DNA from: Corynebacterium massiliense DSM 45435
GTDB lineage: Bacteria > Actinomycetota > Actinomycetes > Mycobacteriales > Mycobacteriaceae
DNA: 64,000 nucleotides
Reading direction: 5' to 3'
Assembly: GCF_028609805.1 (NCBI RefSeq)
Contig: NZ_CP063189.1
Coordinates: 1,364,001-1,428,000, forward strand
The translations under genes were made by a program, and so were the position numbers. Position 1 is the first letter of the stretch. The number at the start of each line of letters is the position of its first letter. Positions 39,267-47,526 of the stretch are shown piece after piece. Below the pieces are notes generated by a model that made no database searches, was not told where the DNA came from, and saw only the letters and a list, made by a program, of their open reading frames with translations.

Positions 39267-40166
39267 TTACTCCTGGTTGTCGGCCGGCTGCTGCTCGGCC
39301 GGCTTCTGCTGGTCGCTCTCGACGTTCAGGGCAGCCTCCGGGGACTGCTCAGCCTGGGTCGGAGCTGCGCCCTCGGCGGAAGCCGGGTCGGAAGCGGCGG
39401 CTGCCTCGGCGGCGTCGCGAGCTTCCTTGTCAGCGGAATCGCCCGCTGCTTCCTTAGCGGCGGCCAGCTCGCGCTCCTCGCGCGCCTTCTTGCCGTCTTC
39501 CACAGCGGTGGCGACGATCTTGGTCAGCAACTTGGTGGAGCGGATGGCGTCGTCGTTGCCCGGGATCGGGAAGTCGACCTCGTCCGGATCGCAGTTGGTG
39601 TCCAGGATGGCAACAACCGGGATGCGGAGCTTGGCAGCCTCGCTGATAGCGATGTGCTCCTTGTTGGTGTCCACGATCCACAGCGCCGACGGGGTCTTGG
39701 TCATGTCGGAGATGCCGCCCAGGACGCGCTCGAGCTTGGCGCGCTCACGGTTGAGCATCAGGACTTCCTTCTTGGTACGGCCCTTGTAGCCGTCCTCACG
39801 GGCGTCCATGTCCTGGAGTTCCTTCATGCGCTTCAGGCGCTTGGACACGGTCTGGAAGTTGGTGAGCATGCCACCGAGCCAACGGTGGTTGACGTACGGC
39901 ATACCGACGCGCTCGGCCTCTTCCTGCACGGCCTCCTGGGCCTGCTTCTTGGTGCCGACGAACAGGACGGTGCCGCCGTGGGCGACGGTCTCCTTGACGA
40001 ACTCGTAAGCCTCGTCAATGTAGGTCAGGGTCTGCTGCAGGTCGACAATGTAGATGCCGTTGCGGTCGGTGAAGATGAAACGACGCATCTTCGGGTTCCA
40101 GCGACGGGTCTGGTGACCGAAGTGCACACCAGCGTCGAGGAGCTCGCGCATGGTAACAACTGCCAT
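39267..40166 (-). CDS. rpsB: 30S ribosomal protein S2
   Basis: S2 binds the back of the 30S head. The ATG at 40166 gives [25 protein letters not shown], the exact family N-terminus, so the longer in-frame start at 40187 is rejected. The product is 299 aa: the conserved core ends near residue 225 and is followed by an Ala/Glu/Gln-rich acidic tail (about 230-299), which is longer than in most bacteria. First gene of the rpsB-tsf pair. Confidence 0.96.
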   Translation of the reverse strand: MAVVTMRELLDAGVHFGHQTRRWNPKMRRFIFTDRNGIYIVDLQQTLTYIDEAYEFVKETVAHGGTVLFVGTKKQAQEAVQEEAERVGMPYVNHRWLGGMLTNFQTVSKRLKRMKELQDMDAREDGYKGRTKKEVLMLNRERAKLERVLGGISDMTKTPSALWIVDTNKEHIAISEAAKLRIPVVAILDTNCDPDEVDFPIPGNDDAIRSTKLLTKIVATAVEDGKKAREERELAAAKEAAGDSADKEARDAAEAAAASDPASAEGAAPTQAEQSPEAALNVESDQQKPAEQQPADNQE

Positions 40167-40396
40167 GATTCGCTCGCTTTCTGTCAAAGTCTTTCGGTTT
40201 TCAGATGCATGCGCGGGTTTTTATCCCACGCCCTAGCTACGAAGGTTCTGAACAACACCCCGGCTTTCCGCGGGGACCACGTCGTTCACAACTGTCGCTA
40301 ACCTTTGAACCCAGCGAGAAATACCCGGCCGGGCAGGAAACGACGACTTCGTCGCGCGTAGTCAGCGTGATCGAAAAAGACACACTGCTGCGCTCT

Positions 40397-40425
40397 ACCC
40401 TATCGCCGCCCTGCGTAATTGACAA
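40397..40425 (-). promoter_or_regulatory. rpsB promoter
   Basis: On the minus strand TTGTCA (40420-40425), a 17-bp spacer and TAGGGT (40397-40402). Transcription would start near 40390 and leave a leader of about 225 nt. Confidence 0.6.
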
Positions 40426-40546
40426 AACTCCGCGCCGTGCACAATCACGCGGGCTATAGCACGTCTGCACTACCAACGCACGCCACAGCCCGGAAACCAT
40501 CCACAGATTCATGGCATGTGCTTGGCGATGCCGCCTGTATCGCCAC

Positions 40547-40555
40547 TTATCCACA
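40547..40555 (+). promoter_or_regulatory. DnaA box upstream of the M23 gene
   Basis: TTATCCACA, a perfect match to the DnaA-box consensus, 54 bp before the M23 ATG. See the pair at 45547-45581. Confidence 0.55.
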
Positions 40556-40608
40556 GCCCGGCGCGCCACCGCGTGCGGTATGTGCGCACGGCAGGTGATG
40601 ATTCCAGC

Positions 40609-41190
40609 ATGACTGCAATTCTCGATGCCATTTATCCGCGTCCAACTACTTCCGACACCCCGTCCGACTTTCGTTTCCCGCCCTATCACTATCCGCGCCA
40701 CCCACTTCCCGACCAGACGCTGTCACGCTGCCTCGGGGTAGTCGTTGCGCTTCTCGTGGCCGCGTCACCGGCTGTCGCCGCCGCATACGTCGACCCCACG
40801 ACGGGACACGTCGCGCCCGGTCGGGTCTTGCGGCCGTACGAGCCTCCGGCGCACAAATACGGCCCCGGGCACCGCGGCGTAGACCTTGCCCTGGAGGTGG
40901 GCGACGACGTGCTCGCCGCTGATGACGGAACCGTAGCCTTTGCCGGAATGGTGGCCGGAAAACCCGTTGTGTCCATTGACCACGCCGACGGGATTCGCAC
41001 GACGTACGAACCGGTTCACGCCGCCGTGCAGCAGGGCGACCGGGTCCGCGAGGGGCAGTTCATCGGCACGCTCGGCCACAGTGTCGACGGCTACCCCGGG
41101 CTGAACTGGGGTGCGCGTACCGCGAAGGATTCGTACATCGATCCGTTGAGCCTGCTCGGCGAACCTGTCATTCGCCTCAAGCCGCTGTAG
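40609..41190 (+). CDS. M23-family (LytM-like) exported protein with altered active site
   Basis: A 193-aa protein with a cytosolic N-tail of about 38 residues, a signal-anchor (about 39-58, ending VAAAY) and one M23 domain. GHRGVDLA supplies His88 and Asp92, but the second zinc motif, normally HxH or LHWG, reads GLNWGAR with Asn166 in place of the ligand His. It may therefore be a non-hydrolytic LytM, like regulators of amidases. The ATG is at 40609; no good Shine-Dalgarno. It occupies the position of Rv2891 in mycobacteria and is convergent with xerC. Confidence 0.82.
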   Translation: MTAILDAIYPRPTTSDTPSDFRFPPYHYPRHPLPDQTLSRCLGVVVALLVAASPAVAAAYVDPTTGHVAPGRVLRPYEPPAHKYGPGHRGVDLALEVGDDVLAADDGTVAFAGMVAGKPVVSIDHADGIRTTYEPVHAAVQQGDRVREGQFIGTLGHSVDGYPGLNWGARTAKDSYIDPLSLLGEPVIRLKPL

Positions 41191-41201
41191 ACAGGCGGGC
41201 G

Positions 41202-42149
41202 TTAAGCCCGCGGGTGGGCCTGCTGGTAGATCCTTTTTAGCCGGTCGGCCGACACGTGGGTGTAGATCTGCGTGGTTTGGAGCGAGGAATGCCCCAGCAC
41301 TTCCTGCACCACACGCAGGTCGGCCCCGCCCTCCAACAGATGCGTAGCCGCGCTGTGCCGGAGGCTGTGCGGGGAGATGTGATCGGTTCCGGCTTCCTGG
41401 CCGGCGTGGTCGACAATCCGGCGCACTTGCCGCGGATCGATCCGCTTGCCCCGAGTTCCCACGAAGACAGCTTCCGTATCGTCCTTGGACATCCCCGGAC
41501 GGGCCTCATCGAGCCAGCGCGTGACCGCGGCACGCGCAGCCGCGCCCAGCGGGATCACGCGCTGCTTATTTCCTTTGCCCAAGACGGTGACGGTAGAACG
41601 CCCCAAATCGACGTCGGCCAGGTTGAGGCCCACGAGCTCCGCGACGCGCATCCCCGTTCCATAGAGCACTTCCAGAATGGCGTTGTCGCGGATGGCGACG
41701 GGAACATCGACGTTGGCGCCCTTGTCGAGCATTTCTCCCGCCCCGGCAGCATCGACCACGGTAGGCAGAGAGCGGTTGACCTTCGGGCTGGCTAGGCGCG
41801 CGGCGACGTCGGTGGAAAGGTAGCCCTCCCGTTGCGCCCAGGACGAAAAGGCGCGGGCCGCTGCGGTCCGGCGCGCGATGGTGGCGCGCGATTTCCCTTC
41901 GGTGACCGCCTGGCCCAACCAAGCGCGCAGTGCGTTGAGGGTAAAGGACGGAAAGTCAGGAACGCTCTGGGCCAAGTTCTTCAGGTCCGTGCAGTAGGAC
42001 TTTACCGTCGCGGCGGAGCGCCCGAGGTTGTAGCGCTGATAGTCACCAAAGTCAGCGATCGCCTCCATCAGCTGCCCGCCAGCGTCCGGCGCTCCTGCCG
42101 AGGCCGGAGTCCGGTCTGAGTCTGGGGCCGGTTCCAGTCCTTTCGTCAT
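41202..42149 (-). CDS. xerC: Tyrosine recombinase XerC
   Basis: Resolves chromosome dimers at dif together with XerD. The 315-aa protein has the N-terminal SAM-like DNA-binding domain and the catalytic set Arg (GTGMRVAELVGL), Lys (VLGKGNKQR), His-x-x-Arg (SPHSLRHSAATHLL), His (VLGHSS) and nucleophile Tyr (TTQIYTHV). I use the ATG at 42149. The GTG at 42185 would overlap the dprA stop and lies on a hairpin. The gene follows dprA, whose stop is inside the same hairpin. Confidence 0.95.
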   Translation of the reverse strand: MTKGLEPAPDSDRTPASAGAPDAGGQLMEAIADFGDYQRYNLGRSAATVKSYCTDLKNLAQSVPDFPSFTLNALRAWLGQAVTEGKSRATIARRTAAARAFSSWAQREGYLSTDVAARLASPKVNRSLPTVVDAAGAGEMLDKGANVDVPVAIRDNAILEVLYGTGMRVAELVGLNLADVDLGRSTVTVLGKGNKQRVIPLGAAARAAVTRWLDEARPGMSKDDTEAVFVGTRGKRIDPRQVRRIVDHAGQEAGTDHISPHSLRHSAATHLLEGGADLRVVQEVLGHSSLQTTQIYTHVSADRLKRIYQQAHPRA

Positions 42150-42152
42150 GTG

Positions 42153-42170
42153 ACAGGAGTTTACTCCTGT
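42153..42170. repeat. 18-bp inverted repeat at the dprA-xerC junction
   Basis: ACAGGAGT-TT-ACTCCTGT, with perfect 8-bp arms. It includes the dprA stop codon and the only AGGAG near the xerC start, on the minus strand. In mRNA it would hide that AGGAG, so ribosomes finishing dprA would open it. Confidence 0.65.
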
Positions 42171-43348
42171 GGAACTCGCTTCCACCGGATACCGGTGCGC
42201 ATGACCAAACCCTTCTTTTCCAGGGCGACGAGAATATGCACCGTCAGCGCCACCCGCAGCCCGGCTTCTCGGGCTATGTCCTCCGCGGTCAGTGAGTCCT
42301 CCGTTTCCGCCGCGGGCAACGATCCGTACACCTTCAACTCATTGCGCGGCAGCGCCTGCGTCACGCTGGGGGCGAACTCCAGCTCGTACTGACCGCTTGG
42401 GTCGGCGTTCCCCGCTGGGCCCACCAGCGCCCGCACATCGTCGGCGCTCACCACCAATTGCGCGCGGTTGTCCTGGATACGCTGGTGGCAGCCCAGCGAG
42501 CCGGCCGACGTGATGGGCCCAGGCACAGCCATGACGACCTTGCCCAACGCTTCCGCCCAATTCGCGGTGTTGAGCGCGCCTGACCGAAACGCGGCCTCCA
42601 CGACAACGGTGCCCAACGACATCGCCGCCACGATCCGGTTGCGGGTGAGGAAGCGGTGGCGCTGCGGGGTCGTGCCCGGCGCGAATTCGCTGACCACACA
42701 CCCGCGCTCGGCGATGCGGTGAAACAGTTCGCGGTTGCGTGCCGGATAGTCGACGTCGATGCCACACGCCATGACCGCGACGGTAGGCACCCCGCCAGAC
42801 AGCGCGCTGGAGTGCGCCGCACTATCCACGCCCAGCGCCCCGCCAGAAATGATGGACCACTGGTGTGCCGCGAGCCCGCCCACCAGCATGTCCGTGGCCT
42901 GGTACCCGTATCGCGTTATCGCGCGCGTGCCTACGACGGAAACGGACTGGTCCACTGCACCGGCGAGAGACTCGCCACGCACCCACAGCGCATGGGGTGG
43001 CAGGGCGTCAGCGGCGAAGGTCGCGGGGGCATCAACCGCGCCGTTGTGGAAGAAGCCGAAGGCCGCGGCAAAGCGTTCTTGCGGCCATTCGTCGTCGGCG
43101 GGAGTGATAAGCCGCGCGCCCACCTGGCGCGCGCACTCCAAGTCCTCGCTCTGCCGGCACCAGTCGTAACGGCTTGCCGTTTCCCCTAAAAGCGCACCGA
43201 TCCACTCCTCGCGGTGAAACACGCCGTGGGCAATGCGCTCCGGCTCGAAGGCAGTGAGGAGGCCCGCTAGCGCATGAGACGGGCCGTCGAGGACACGGTT
43301 GAGGTACACCCAGGCGTGCACAGGGCTCGCGGTACTGAAGTCACTCAT
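42161..43348 (-). CDS. dprA: DNA-processing protein DprA (Smf)
   Basis: Loads RecA on incoming single-stranded DNA in transformation; in other bacteria DprA is used for general recombination. The 395-aa protein has the Rossmann-like core with SGGALGVDSAAHSSALSGG and VAVMACGIDVDYPARNRELF, followed by TRNRIVAAMS. The C-terminal winged helix contains IAREAGLRVALTVHILVALEKKG. The ATG at 43348 has GGGAG upstream; the longer frame to 43498 overlaps comM. dprA follows comM directly. Confidence 0.93.
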   Translation of the reverse strand: MSDFSTASPVHAWVYLNRVLDGPSHALAGLLTAFEPERIAHGVFHREEWIGALLGETASRYDWCRQSEDLECARQVGARLITPADDEWPQERFAAAFGFFHNGAVDAPATFAADALPPHALWVRGESLAGAVDQSVSVVGTRAITRYGYQATDMLVGGLAAHQWSIISGGALGVDSAAHSSALSGGVPTVAVMACGIDVDYPARNRELFHRIAERGCVVSEFAPGTTPQRHRFLTRNRIVAAMSLGTVVVEAAFRSGALNTANWAEALGKVVMAVPGPITSAGSLGCHQRIQDNRAQLVVSADDVRALVGPAGNADPSGQYELEFAPSVTQALPRNELKVYGSLPAAETEDSLTAEDIAREAGLRVALTVHILVALEKKGLVMRTGIRWKRVPQE

Positions 43349-43353
43349 TATCT

Positions 43354-45012
43354 TTACTCCCCCGCCATCACCTGGTCGCCGCGCAAATGCATTGCGCGCG
43401 CTACGTGATCGATGTTGGGCCGCGGTGCGCTCGCGCCGGGCGTGCTCGCGGCCGCTTCGCCGTCGAGGTCGTACAGAGTCCACGCGAGCTTGAGACACCG
43501 GTCGATGCCGCGCTGGCTCATATCGCCCGCCGCTAGGTACGCGCTGAGCATGGCCATGGCGGCGTCATCGGCCGGTCGGTGCCGGCGTAGATACGACGAG
43601 GACACCGCGGCATTGTGCCGCGCGGTTAGACCATCCGCCTGCCAGCGGTGCGCCGCGCGCTCGCGGGCTGCGCACACTCGCTGGCGAATGTCCGCGGTTG
43701 ATTCCTCGCCGTCTGCGGAAATGACTGCCGACTGCTGGCTGAGCCGCACCACCATGTCGAGGCGATCGCGCAGCGGGCCGGAGAGGTTGCGCAGGTATTC
43801 CCGGCGGTGATGCGCGGTGCACGTGCACTTAGTCGGGTCTTCGGCCGCGCACCGGCACGGGTTGGCTGCAAGCACCAGCTGGAAACGGGCTGGAAATTCC
43901 ACCTCCCGGCGCGCCCGCACGATGCGCACGCGCCTCTCCTCCAGCGGGGTGCGCAGTCCATCCAGGACGGCTGCGGGGATCTCCGAGACCTCGTCTAGGA
44001 AGAGCACCCCCGTGTGCGCGAGGCTCACCGCGCCCGGCCGCGGGATGCCTGGCCCGCCGCCGAGGAGGGCGGCGCGGGTGAGGGAGGCATGCGGGGCGAT
44101 GAAAGGCGGCGCGTCCACGACGTGGCCAGGAGCGCCGACGATCGAATGGATGGCGGTCGCCTCCATCGTCTCTTTGGCTGTCAGTGGCGGCAGAATGCCC
44201 GGCATGCGGGCGGCGATCATGGACTTGCCGGAGCCCGGCGGGCCGGTAAGAAACAGGTGATGCCCGCCCGCCGCGGCGACCTCGGCGGCCGTCTTCGCCT
44301 CCCGCTGTCCTGCGATGTCAGCGAAGTCGACATCCTCCTGCATTCCCGTGCTCTGGCTTCCCCTCTCTGCGGTGGCGGGTGTATAACGCGCCGCCTCGGC
44401 AGCCGTGGGCAGCCTGCGGTAGCCGGTGACCCAAGCAAAGGCATCGACAAGCGTTGCGGCCACCAGCACGTCCAACCCCGGAACCAATAGCGCCTCTGCC
44501 GCGTTCGCGGGCGGGATAACGAGGGTGTCGTAGCCCTTCTCCTTCGCCGCCAGCATCGCCGGGACGATGCCGGACACCGGTCGCACGCTGCCATCAAGGC
44601 CCAGCTCCCCCAGCACGAGCGCCGTATCCAACCGTTCGCGCGGCGCCGCCGAATCCGCCAGGTCCGGCTGCGGTTCCGAGTCCCGCTCCGCGGGCCACCC
44701 CTGGGCGGCCACGTCTCCCTGCCACCCGGCCATATTGGCGGTGAGGATGGCCAGGGCCATTGGGAGATCGAAGTGCGCGCCCGACTTCGGCATGGAGGCC
44801 GGGGTCAAAGACACCACGACCTTGGTGCGCGGCCACGGCAGCCGCGTGTTGTTGACGGCGGTACGGATGCGTGCCCGCGATTCCGTAATCGCCGTATCGG
44901 CCAGGCCCACGACGTGGATGCCTGGAAGGCCTGGGCCCACGTTCGCTTCGATGGTCACCTCGCGGGCAATGACGCCGTCGAGAGCTATCGTGCGGCAGCT
45001 ACCGAGCCCCAT
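43354..45012 (-). CDS. comM: ComM/YifB magnesium-chelatase-like AAA+ ATPase (branch-migration helicase)
   Basis: ComM in naturally competent bacteria is a hexameric DNA helicase for branch migration; the homologue in Actinobacteria is a neighbour of dprA. The 552-aa protein has an N-terminal Lon-like domain (ALDGVIAREVTIEANVGPGLPGIHVVGL), Walker A TGPPGSGKSMIA, Walker B LFLDEVSEI and a C-terminal chelatase domain. It is longer than usual (about 506 aa) because of an insertion in the linker (Asp/Glu/Pro-rich, about residues 95-125) and Cys-rich CRCAAEDPTKCTC. The ATG at 45012 lies 14 nt inside yraN. Confidence 0.92.
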   Translation of the reverse strand: MGLGSCRTIALDGVIAREVTIEANVGPGLPGIHVVGLADTAITESRARIRTAVNNTRLPWPRTKVVVSLTPASMPKSGAHFDLPMALAILTANMAGWQGDVAAQGWPAERDSEPQPDLADSAAPRERLDTALVLGELGLDGSVRPVSGIVPAMLAAKEKGYDTLVIPPANAAEALLVPGLDVLVAATLVDAFAWVTGYRRLPTAAEAARYTPATAERGSQSTGMQEDVDFADIAGQREAKTAAEVAAAGGHHLFLTGPPGSGKSMIAARMPGILPPLTAKETMEATAIHSIVGAPGHVVDAPPFIAPHASLTRAALLGGGPGIPRPGAVSLAHTGVLFLDEVSEIPAAVLDGLRTPLEERRVRIVRARREVEFPARFQLVLAANPCRCAAEDPTKCTCTAHHRREYLRNLSGPLRDRLDMVVRLSQQSAVISADGEESTADIRQRVCAARERAAHRWQADGLTARHNAAVSSSYLRRHRPADDAAMAMLSAYLAAGDMSQRGIDRCLKLAWTLYDLDGEAAASTPGASAPRPNIDHVARAMHLRGDQVMAGE

Positions 45013-45379
45013 CTTCGACCCCCTGGAAATGCTCCACGGACTGGGCCGCACCGCTTGCGGGGTCCACGGTAATAGCGACGACATCGAAACGCACCGTGGC
45101 CAGGGGTTTCCCATCCATCCACTGGCGGGCCGCTTTGCGCATGCGGGCCAACTTGCGCGGGGTGACCGCCTCCGCGACCCCGAAACCGGCGCCGCGGCGC
45201 GTCTTGACCTCCACGATGACGATGAGCCCATCCGGCTCCCGGACGATGAGGTCGATTTCCCCGACGGCGTAGCGAACGTTGCTCGCTATCACCTGTGCGC
45301 CGCGTTGCCGGAAATACGCCGCGGCAAGGCGCTCTCCCCTATTACCTAGCTCTTTTCTCTGTGCATTCCGTGTCAGCAC
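44999..45379 (-). CDS. YraN/UPF0102 family nuclease-like protein
   Basis: A 126-aa protein with a PD-(D/E)XK-like core, VGEIDLIVREPDGLIVIVEVKTR (residues about 39-61). The N-terminal RGERLAAAYFRQRG is conserved. The family is associated with recombination and DNA processing, but its activity is not established. The GTG start at 45379 begins the yraN-comM-dprA-xerC run, a common cluster. The stop overlaps the comM start by 14 nt. Confidence 0.9.
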   Translation of the reverse strand: MLTRNAQRKELGNRGERLAAAYFRQRGAQVIASNVRYAVGEIDLIVREPDGLIVIVEVKTRRGAGFGVAEAVTPRKLARMRKAARQWMDGKPLATVRFDVVAITVDPASGAAQSVEHFQGVEDGAR

Positions 45380-45546
45380 GATGTCTGTCTCCCCGAGTCC
45401 CCGAATTGTGCGTTGCCTACTTCTTCTGCGCTACCGCTCCGAACTGCGTGTACGGAGGCGATGCGCGCTGTACTGGCAACTTCAACGCAGGTGGGGTGCG
45501 TGCCACAAGGGAGACACAGATTGTGAGTTTTATCGAGTGCCGAATC

Positions 45547-45581
45547 TGTGGATAACTCGTCTTTCCGCGGGGTTATCCACA
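45547..45581. promoter_or_regulatory. Pair of inverted perfect DnaA boxes
   Basis: TGTGGATAA at 45547-45555 (minus-strand box) and TTATCCACA at 45573-45581 (plus-strand box) are both perfect matches, 17 bp apart and in inverted orientation. They lie between yraN (168 bp upstream of its start) and the DUF2469 gene. Confidence 0.65.
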
Positions 45582-45588
45582 GCCGGCC

Positions 45589-45632
45589 GGCCCTAGGTCT
45601 TGCACCCGCTACACCACACGGTGTATAGGGCC
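45589..45632 (-). terminator. Strong cruciform hairpin after the DUF2469 gene
   Basis: GGCCCTA (45589-45595) pairs with TAGGGCC (45626-45632). A second inner stem is TACACC (45610-45615) with GGTGTA (45620-45625). It starts 8 nt after the DUF2469 stop on the minus strand. There is no T-run. Confidence 0.5.
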
Positions 45633-45640
45633 GGGTGAAC

Positions 45641-45961
45641 TTAACGGTCGGAATTCGGCTCCGGCATGATGAGGTCCGGCTTGTCCAGCTCCTCGATGTT
45701 GACGTCCTTGAACGTAATCACCCGCACGTAGCGCACGAAGCGGGCGGAGCGGTACATGTCCCACACCCACGCATCCGACATGCGTACCTCGTAGTACACG
45801 TCCGGGCCGCTGGTGTGCGGGATGAGCTCTACGGCGTTGGCGAGGTAGAAGCGCCGTTCGGTTTCCACCACGTAGGAAAACTGGCTGACCACGTCGCGGT
45901 ACTCGCGGTATAGCGACAGCTCAACTTCGGCCTCGTAGTTATCGAGTTCTTCAGCGCTCAA
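45641..45961 (-). CDS. DUF2469 conserved actinobacterial protein
   Basis: A 106-aa, acidic soluble protein. EELDNYEAEVELSLYREYRDVV and the conserved Tyr/Arg-rich core (VVETERRFYLANAVELIP) identify DUF2469, always beside rnhB in Actinobacteria. No function known. The start is TTG at 45961 with AGGAGT six nt upstream; no better start is in frame. Confidence 0.88.
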   Translation of the reverse strand: MSAEELDNYEAEVELSLYREYRDVVSQFSYVVETERRFYLANAVELIPHTSGPDVYYEVRMSDAWVWDMYRSARFVRYVRVITFKDVNIEELDKPDLIMPEPNSDR

Positions 45962-46089
45962 CAGTTACTCCTCGCTTGTCTCGCCGGACGGTATCCCTCG
46001 GTATACGCAGTGCGTGTGGGCTGGTCGTCAGTGTAATAATCGTCGGTTCAACATCAGGTGAGGCACGCGGGGCGTGCCCGCCGAAGATC

Positions 46090-46740
46090 TCAGGCACCAC
46101 GCTGCCACTGCGCATGCGCGGCCGCCACGTTGGCGTAGCTCATCCGGTGCTGCGCGCAGGCGCCGAGTTCTTTAATTGCTCGGGTGTGCACGGCGGTGCC
46201 GTAACCTTTGTGCGCGGCCAAGCCGTAGCCCGGGTAGCGCGCGTCAAGGTCATCCATCAAGCGATCGCGGGCGACCTTGGCCAAGACACTCGCGCCGGCG
46301 ATGCAACGCGCGGCGGCGTCACCGCCAATCATCGGCAAGCACGGCACCGCCATCCCCGGCACCGGCAAAGCATCAGTCAGGATGTAGCGCGGGCCGGGCT
46401 CCAGCAGAGCCGCCGCCCGCCGCATCCCGGTCACGTTGGCCCACTGGATACCGCGCTTGTCGATGTCCGCGGCCCCAATGTGGACCACCGACCAGGCGAC
46501 CGCATGCTTCTTGATCACCGGCTCGAGGCGTGCCCGGGCCGCCGGGGTGAGTTTCTTCGAGTCAGTGAGGGTGGCCAGCCCCGCGATGGTGCGATCGGGC
46601 AGGATGCACGCCGCGATCGTAATGGGCCCGCAACACGCCCCGCGGCCGGCCTCATCGATCCCCGCTACCGGCCCTAGCCCCGCCCGGGAAAGGGCGACCT
46701 CGTAGGTGCGGGACTGTTTGAGCCTGCGCACGCGCGCCAC
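46090..46740 (-). CDS. rnhB: Ribonuclease HII
   Basis: Removes ribonucleotides from DNA and RNA-DNA hybrids. The 216-aa protein has the catalytic GIDEAGRGACCGP motif (Asp and Glu about 28-29), LTDSKKLTPAARARL and the C-terminal GYGLAAHKGYGT. The GTG start at 46740 touches the lepB stop. The first part of the run is lepB-lepB-rnhB-DUF2469. Confidence 0.95.
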   Translation of the reverse strand: MARVRRLKQSRTYEVALSRAGLGPVAGIDEAGRGACCGPITIAACILPDRTIAGLATLTDSKKLTPAARARLEPVIKKHAVAWSVVHIGAADIDKRGIQWANVTGMRRAAALLEPGPRYILTDALPVPGMAVPCLPMIGGDAAARCIAGASVLAKVARDRLMDDLDARYPGYGLAAHKGYGTAVHTRAIKELGACAQHRMSYANVAAAHAQWQRGA

Positions 46741-47526
46741 CTATACCCCCGCCTTTGGCGAGCCTGCGGAATGCAAAGCGGCGGGAGCGGCCAGCTCGGT
46801 CGGATCGACGCTGTCTACTCCACCGAAGCGGCTGAGCGGGGCGAGCACCCCGATCACCTTGCCGCGCACGTGGTCGACACCGATGGTGCCTTGCATCTCA
46901 TCGCCGATGTGGGCGCGGGAATCCATGGAATTGGTCCGGTTGTCCCCCATCAGCCACAGGCGACCCTCCGGGACGGTGACCGGCCCGAAGTACTCGCCGC
47001 CGCAGGCCTGCGATCCGGTCTGCGGGTTCACAGGAGGTGCCCCGCCCGCAGCGCCGCCGCCGGTCTCGACATAGGGCTCGGTAAGCACCGTGCCGTCGAC
47101 GACGATGCCGGCATCGCCAGGCTGGCACTCCACGGTCTGGCCGCCGGTGGCGATGACGCGTTTAACAAAGGTGTTTTCGTCATTGGCGCGCAGTCCCGCC
47201 CAGGCCGCGATGTTTTGCGCACCCCTCACGAGAGTGTTGCGCGAACGCTGTACCGAAAAGTCAGCGTTCCACGACGCTTCCCCAGCAAAGACGACCACAT
47301 CGCCTGGCTGCGGGTCGGAACCGTAGTAGCTCAACTTCTCCACCGCGATGCGGTCGTTGGTACACCCCGGGCAGCCGTGCAGCGTCGGCTCCATGGACGC
47401 GGACGGGACCACGTACATCCTGCCCACGAAGTGCTGCACCAGGGCGAGAAGCACGAAGGCCGCCGCGGCGACGGCGACCAGTTCGAGCAGCCAGCGACTG
47501 CGGTCAGCCCTGGATATCCGGGTCAT
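46741..47526 (-). CDS. lepB: Signal peptidase I, second copy
   Basis: Cleaves Sec and Tat signal peptides at the outer membrane face. One N-terminal transmembrane helix (about 13-34), then Ser in VPSASMEPTLHG (about 46) and Lys in NTFVKRVIATGG, so the Ser-Lys dyad is intact. The C-terminus has GDNRTNSMDSR. A family-specific CPGCTNDR insert follows. From the ATG at 47526 it is 261 aa and overlaps the end of the upstream paralogue by 23 nt. About 50% identical by eye to the first copy in the conserved blocks, so it looks like a tandem duplication. Confidence 0.92.
   Translation of the reverse strand: MTRISRADRSRWLLELVAVAAAAFVLLALVQHFVGRMYVVPSASMEPTLHGCPGCTNDRIAVEKLSYYGSDPQPGDVVVFAGEASWNADFSVQRSRNTLVRGAQNIAAWAGLRANDENTFVKRVIATGGQTVECQPGDAGIVVDGTVLTEPYVETGGGAAGGAPPVNPQTGSQACGGEYFGPVTVPEGRLWLMGDNRTNSMDSRAHIGDEMQGTIGVDHVRGKVIGVLAPLSRFGGVDSVDPTELAAPAALHSAGSPKAGV

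Larger units (their letters stand above)
40167..40608. other. 442-bp intergenic region between rpsB and the M23 gene
   Basis: No gene is supported here; the open frames on both strands lack ribosome binding sites and homology by eye. It holds the rpsB promoter (40397-40425), a leader of about 225 nt before rpsB that may carry S2 autoregulation (not recognisable here) and a perfect DnaA box (40547-40555) on the M23 side. Confidence 0.6.

Noticed and set aside
40205..40701. Open frames of 84 and 154 codons in the rpsB-M23 gap
   Set aside because: They overlap the rpsB promoter or leader, and lack ribosome binding sites and family motifs.
45380..45640. Possible small genes in the yraN-DUF2469 gap
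   Set aside because: Open frames at 45279-45596 overlap yraN and have no ribosome binding site or hydrophobic/basic pattern; the region is better explained by DnaA boxes and a hairpin.
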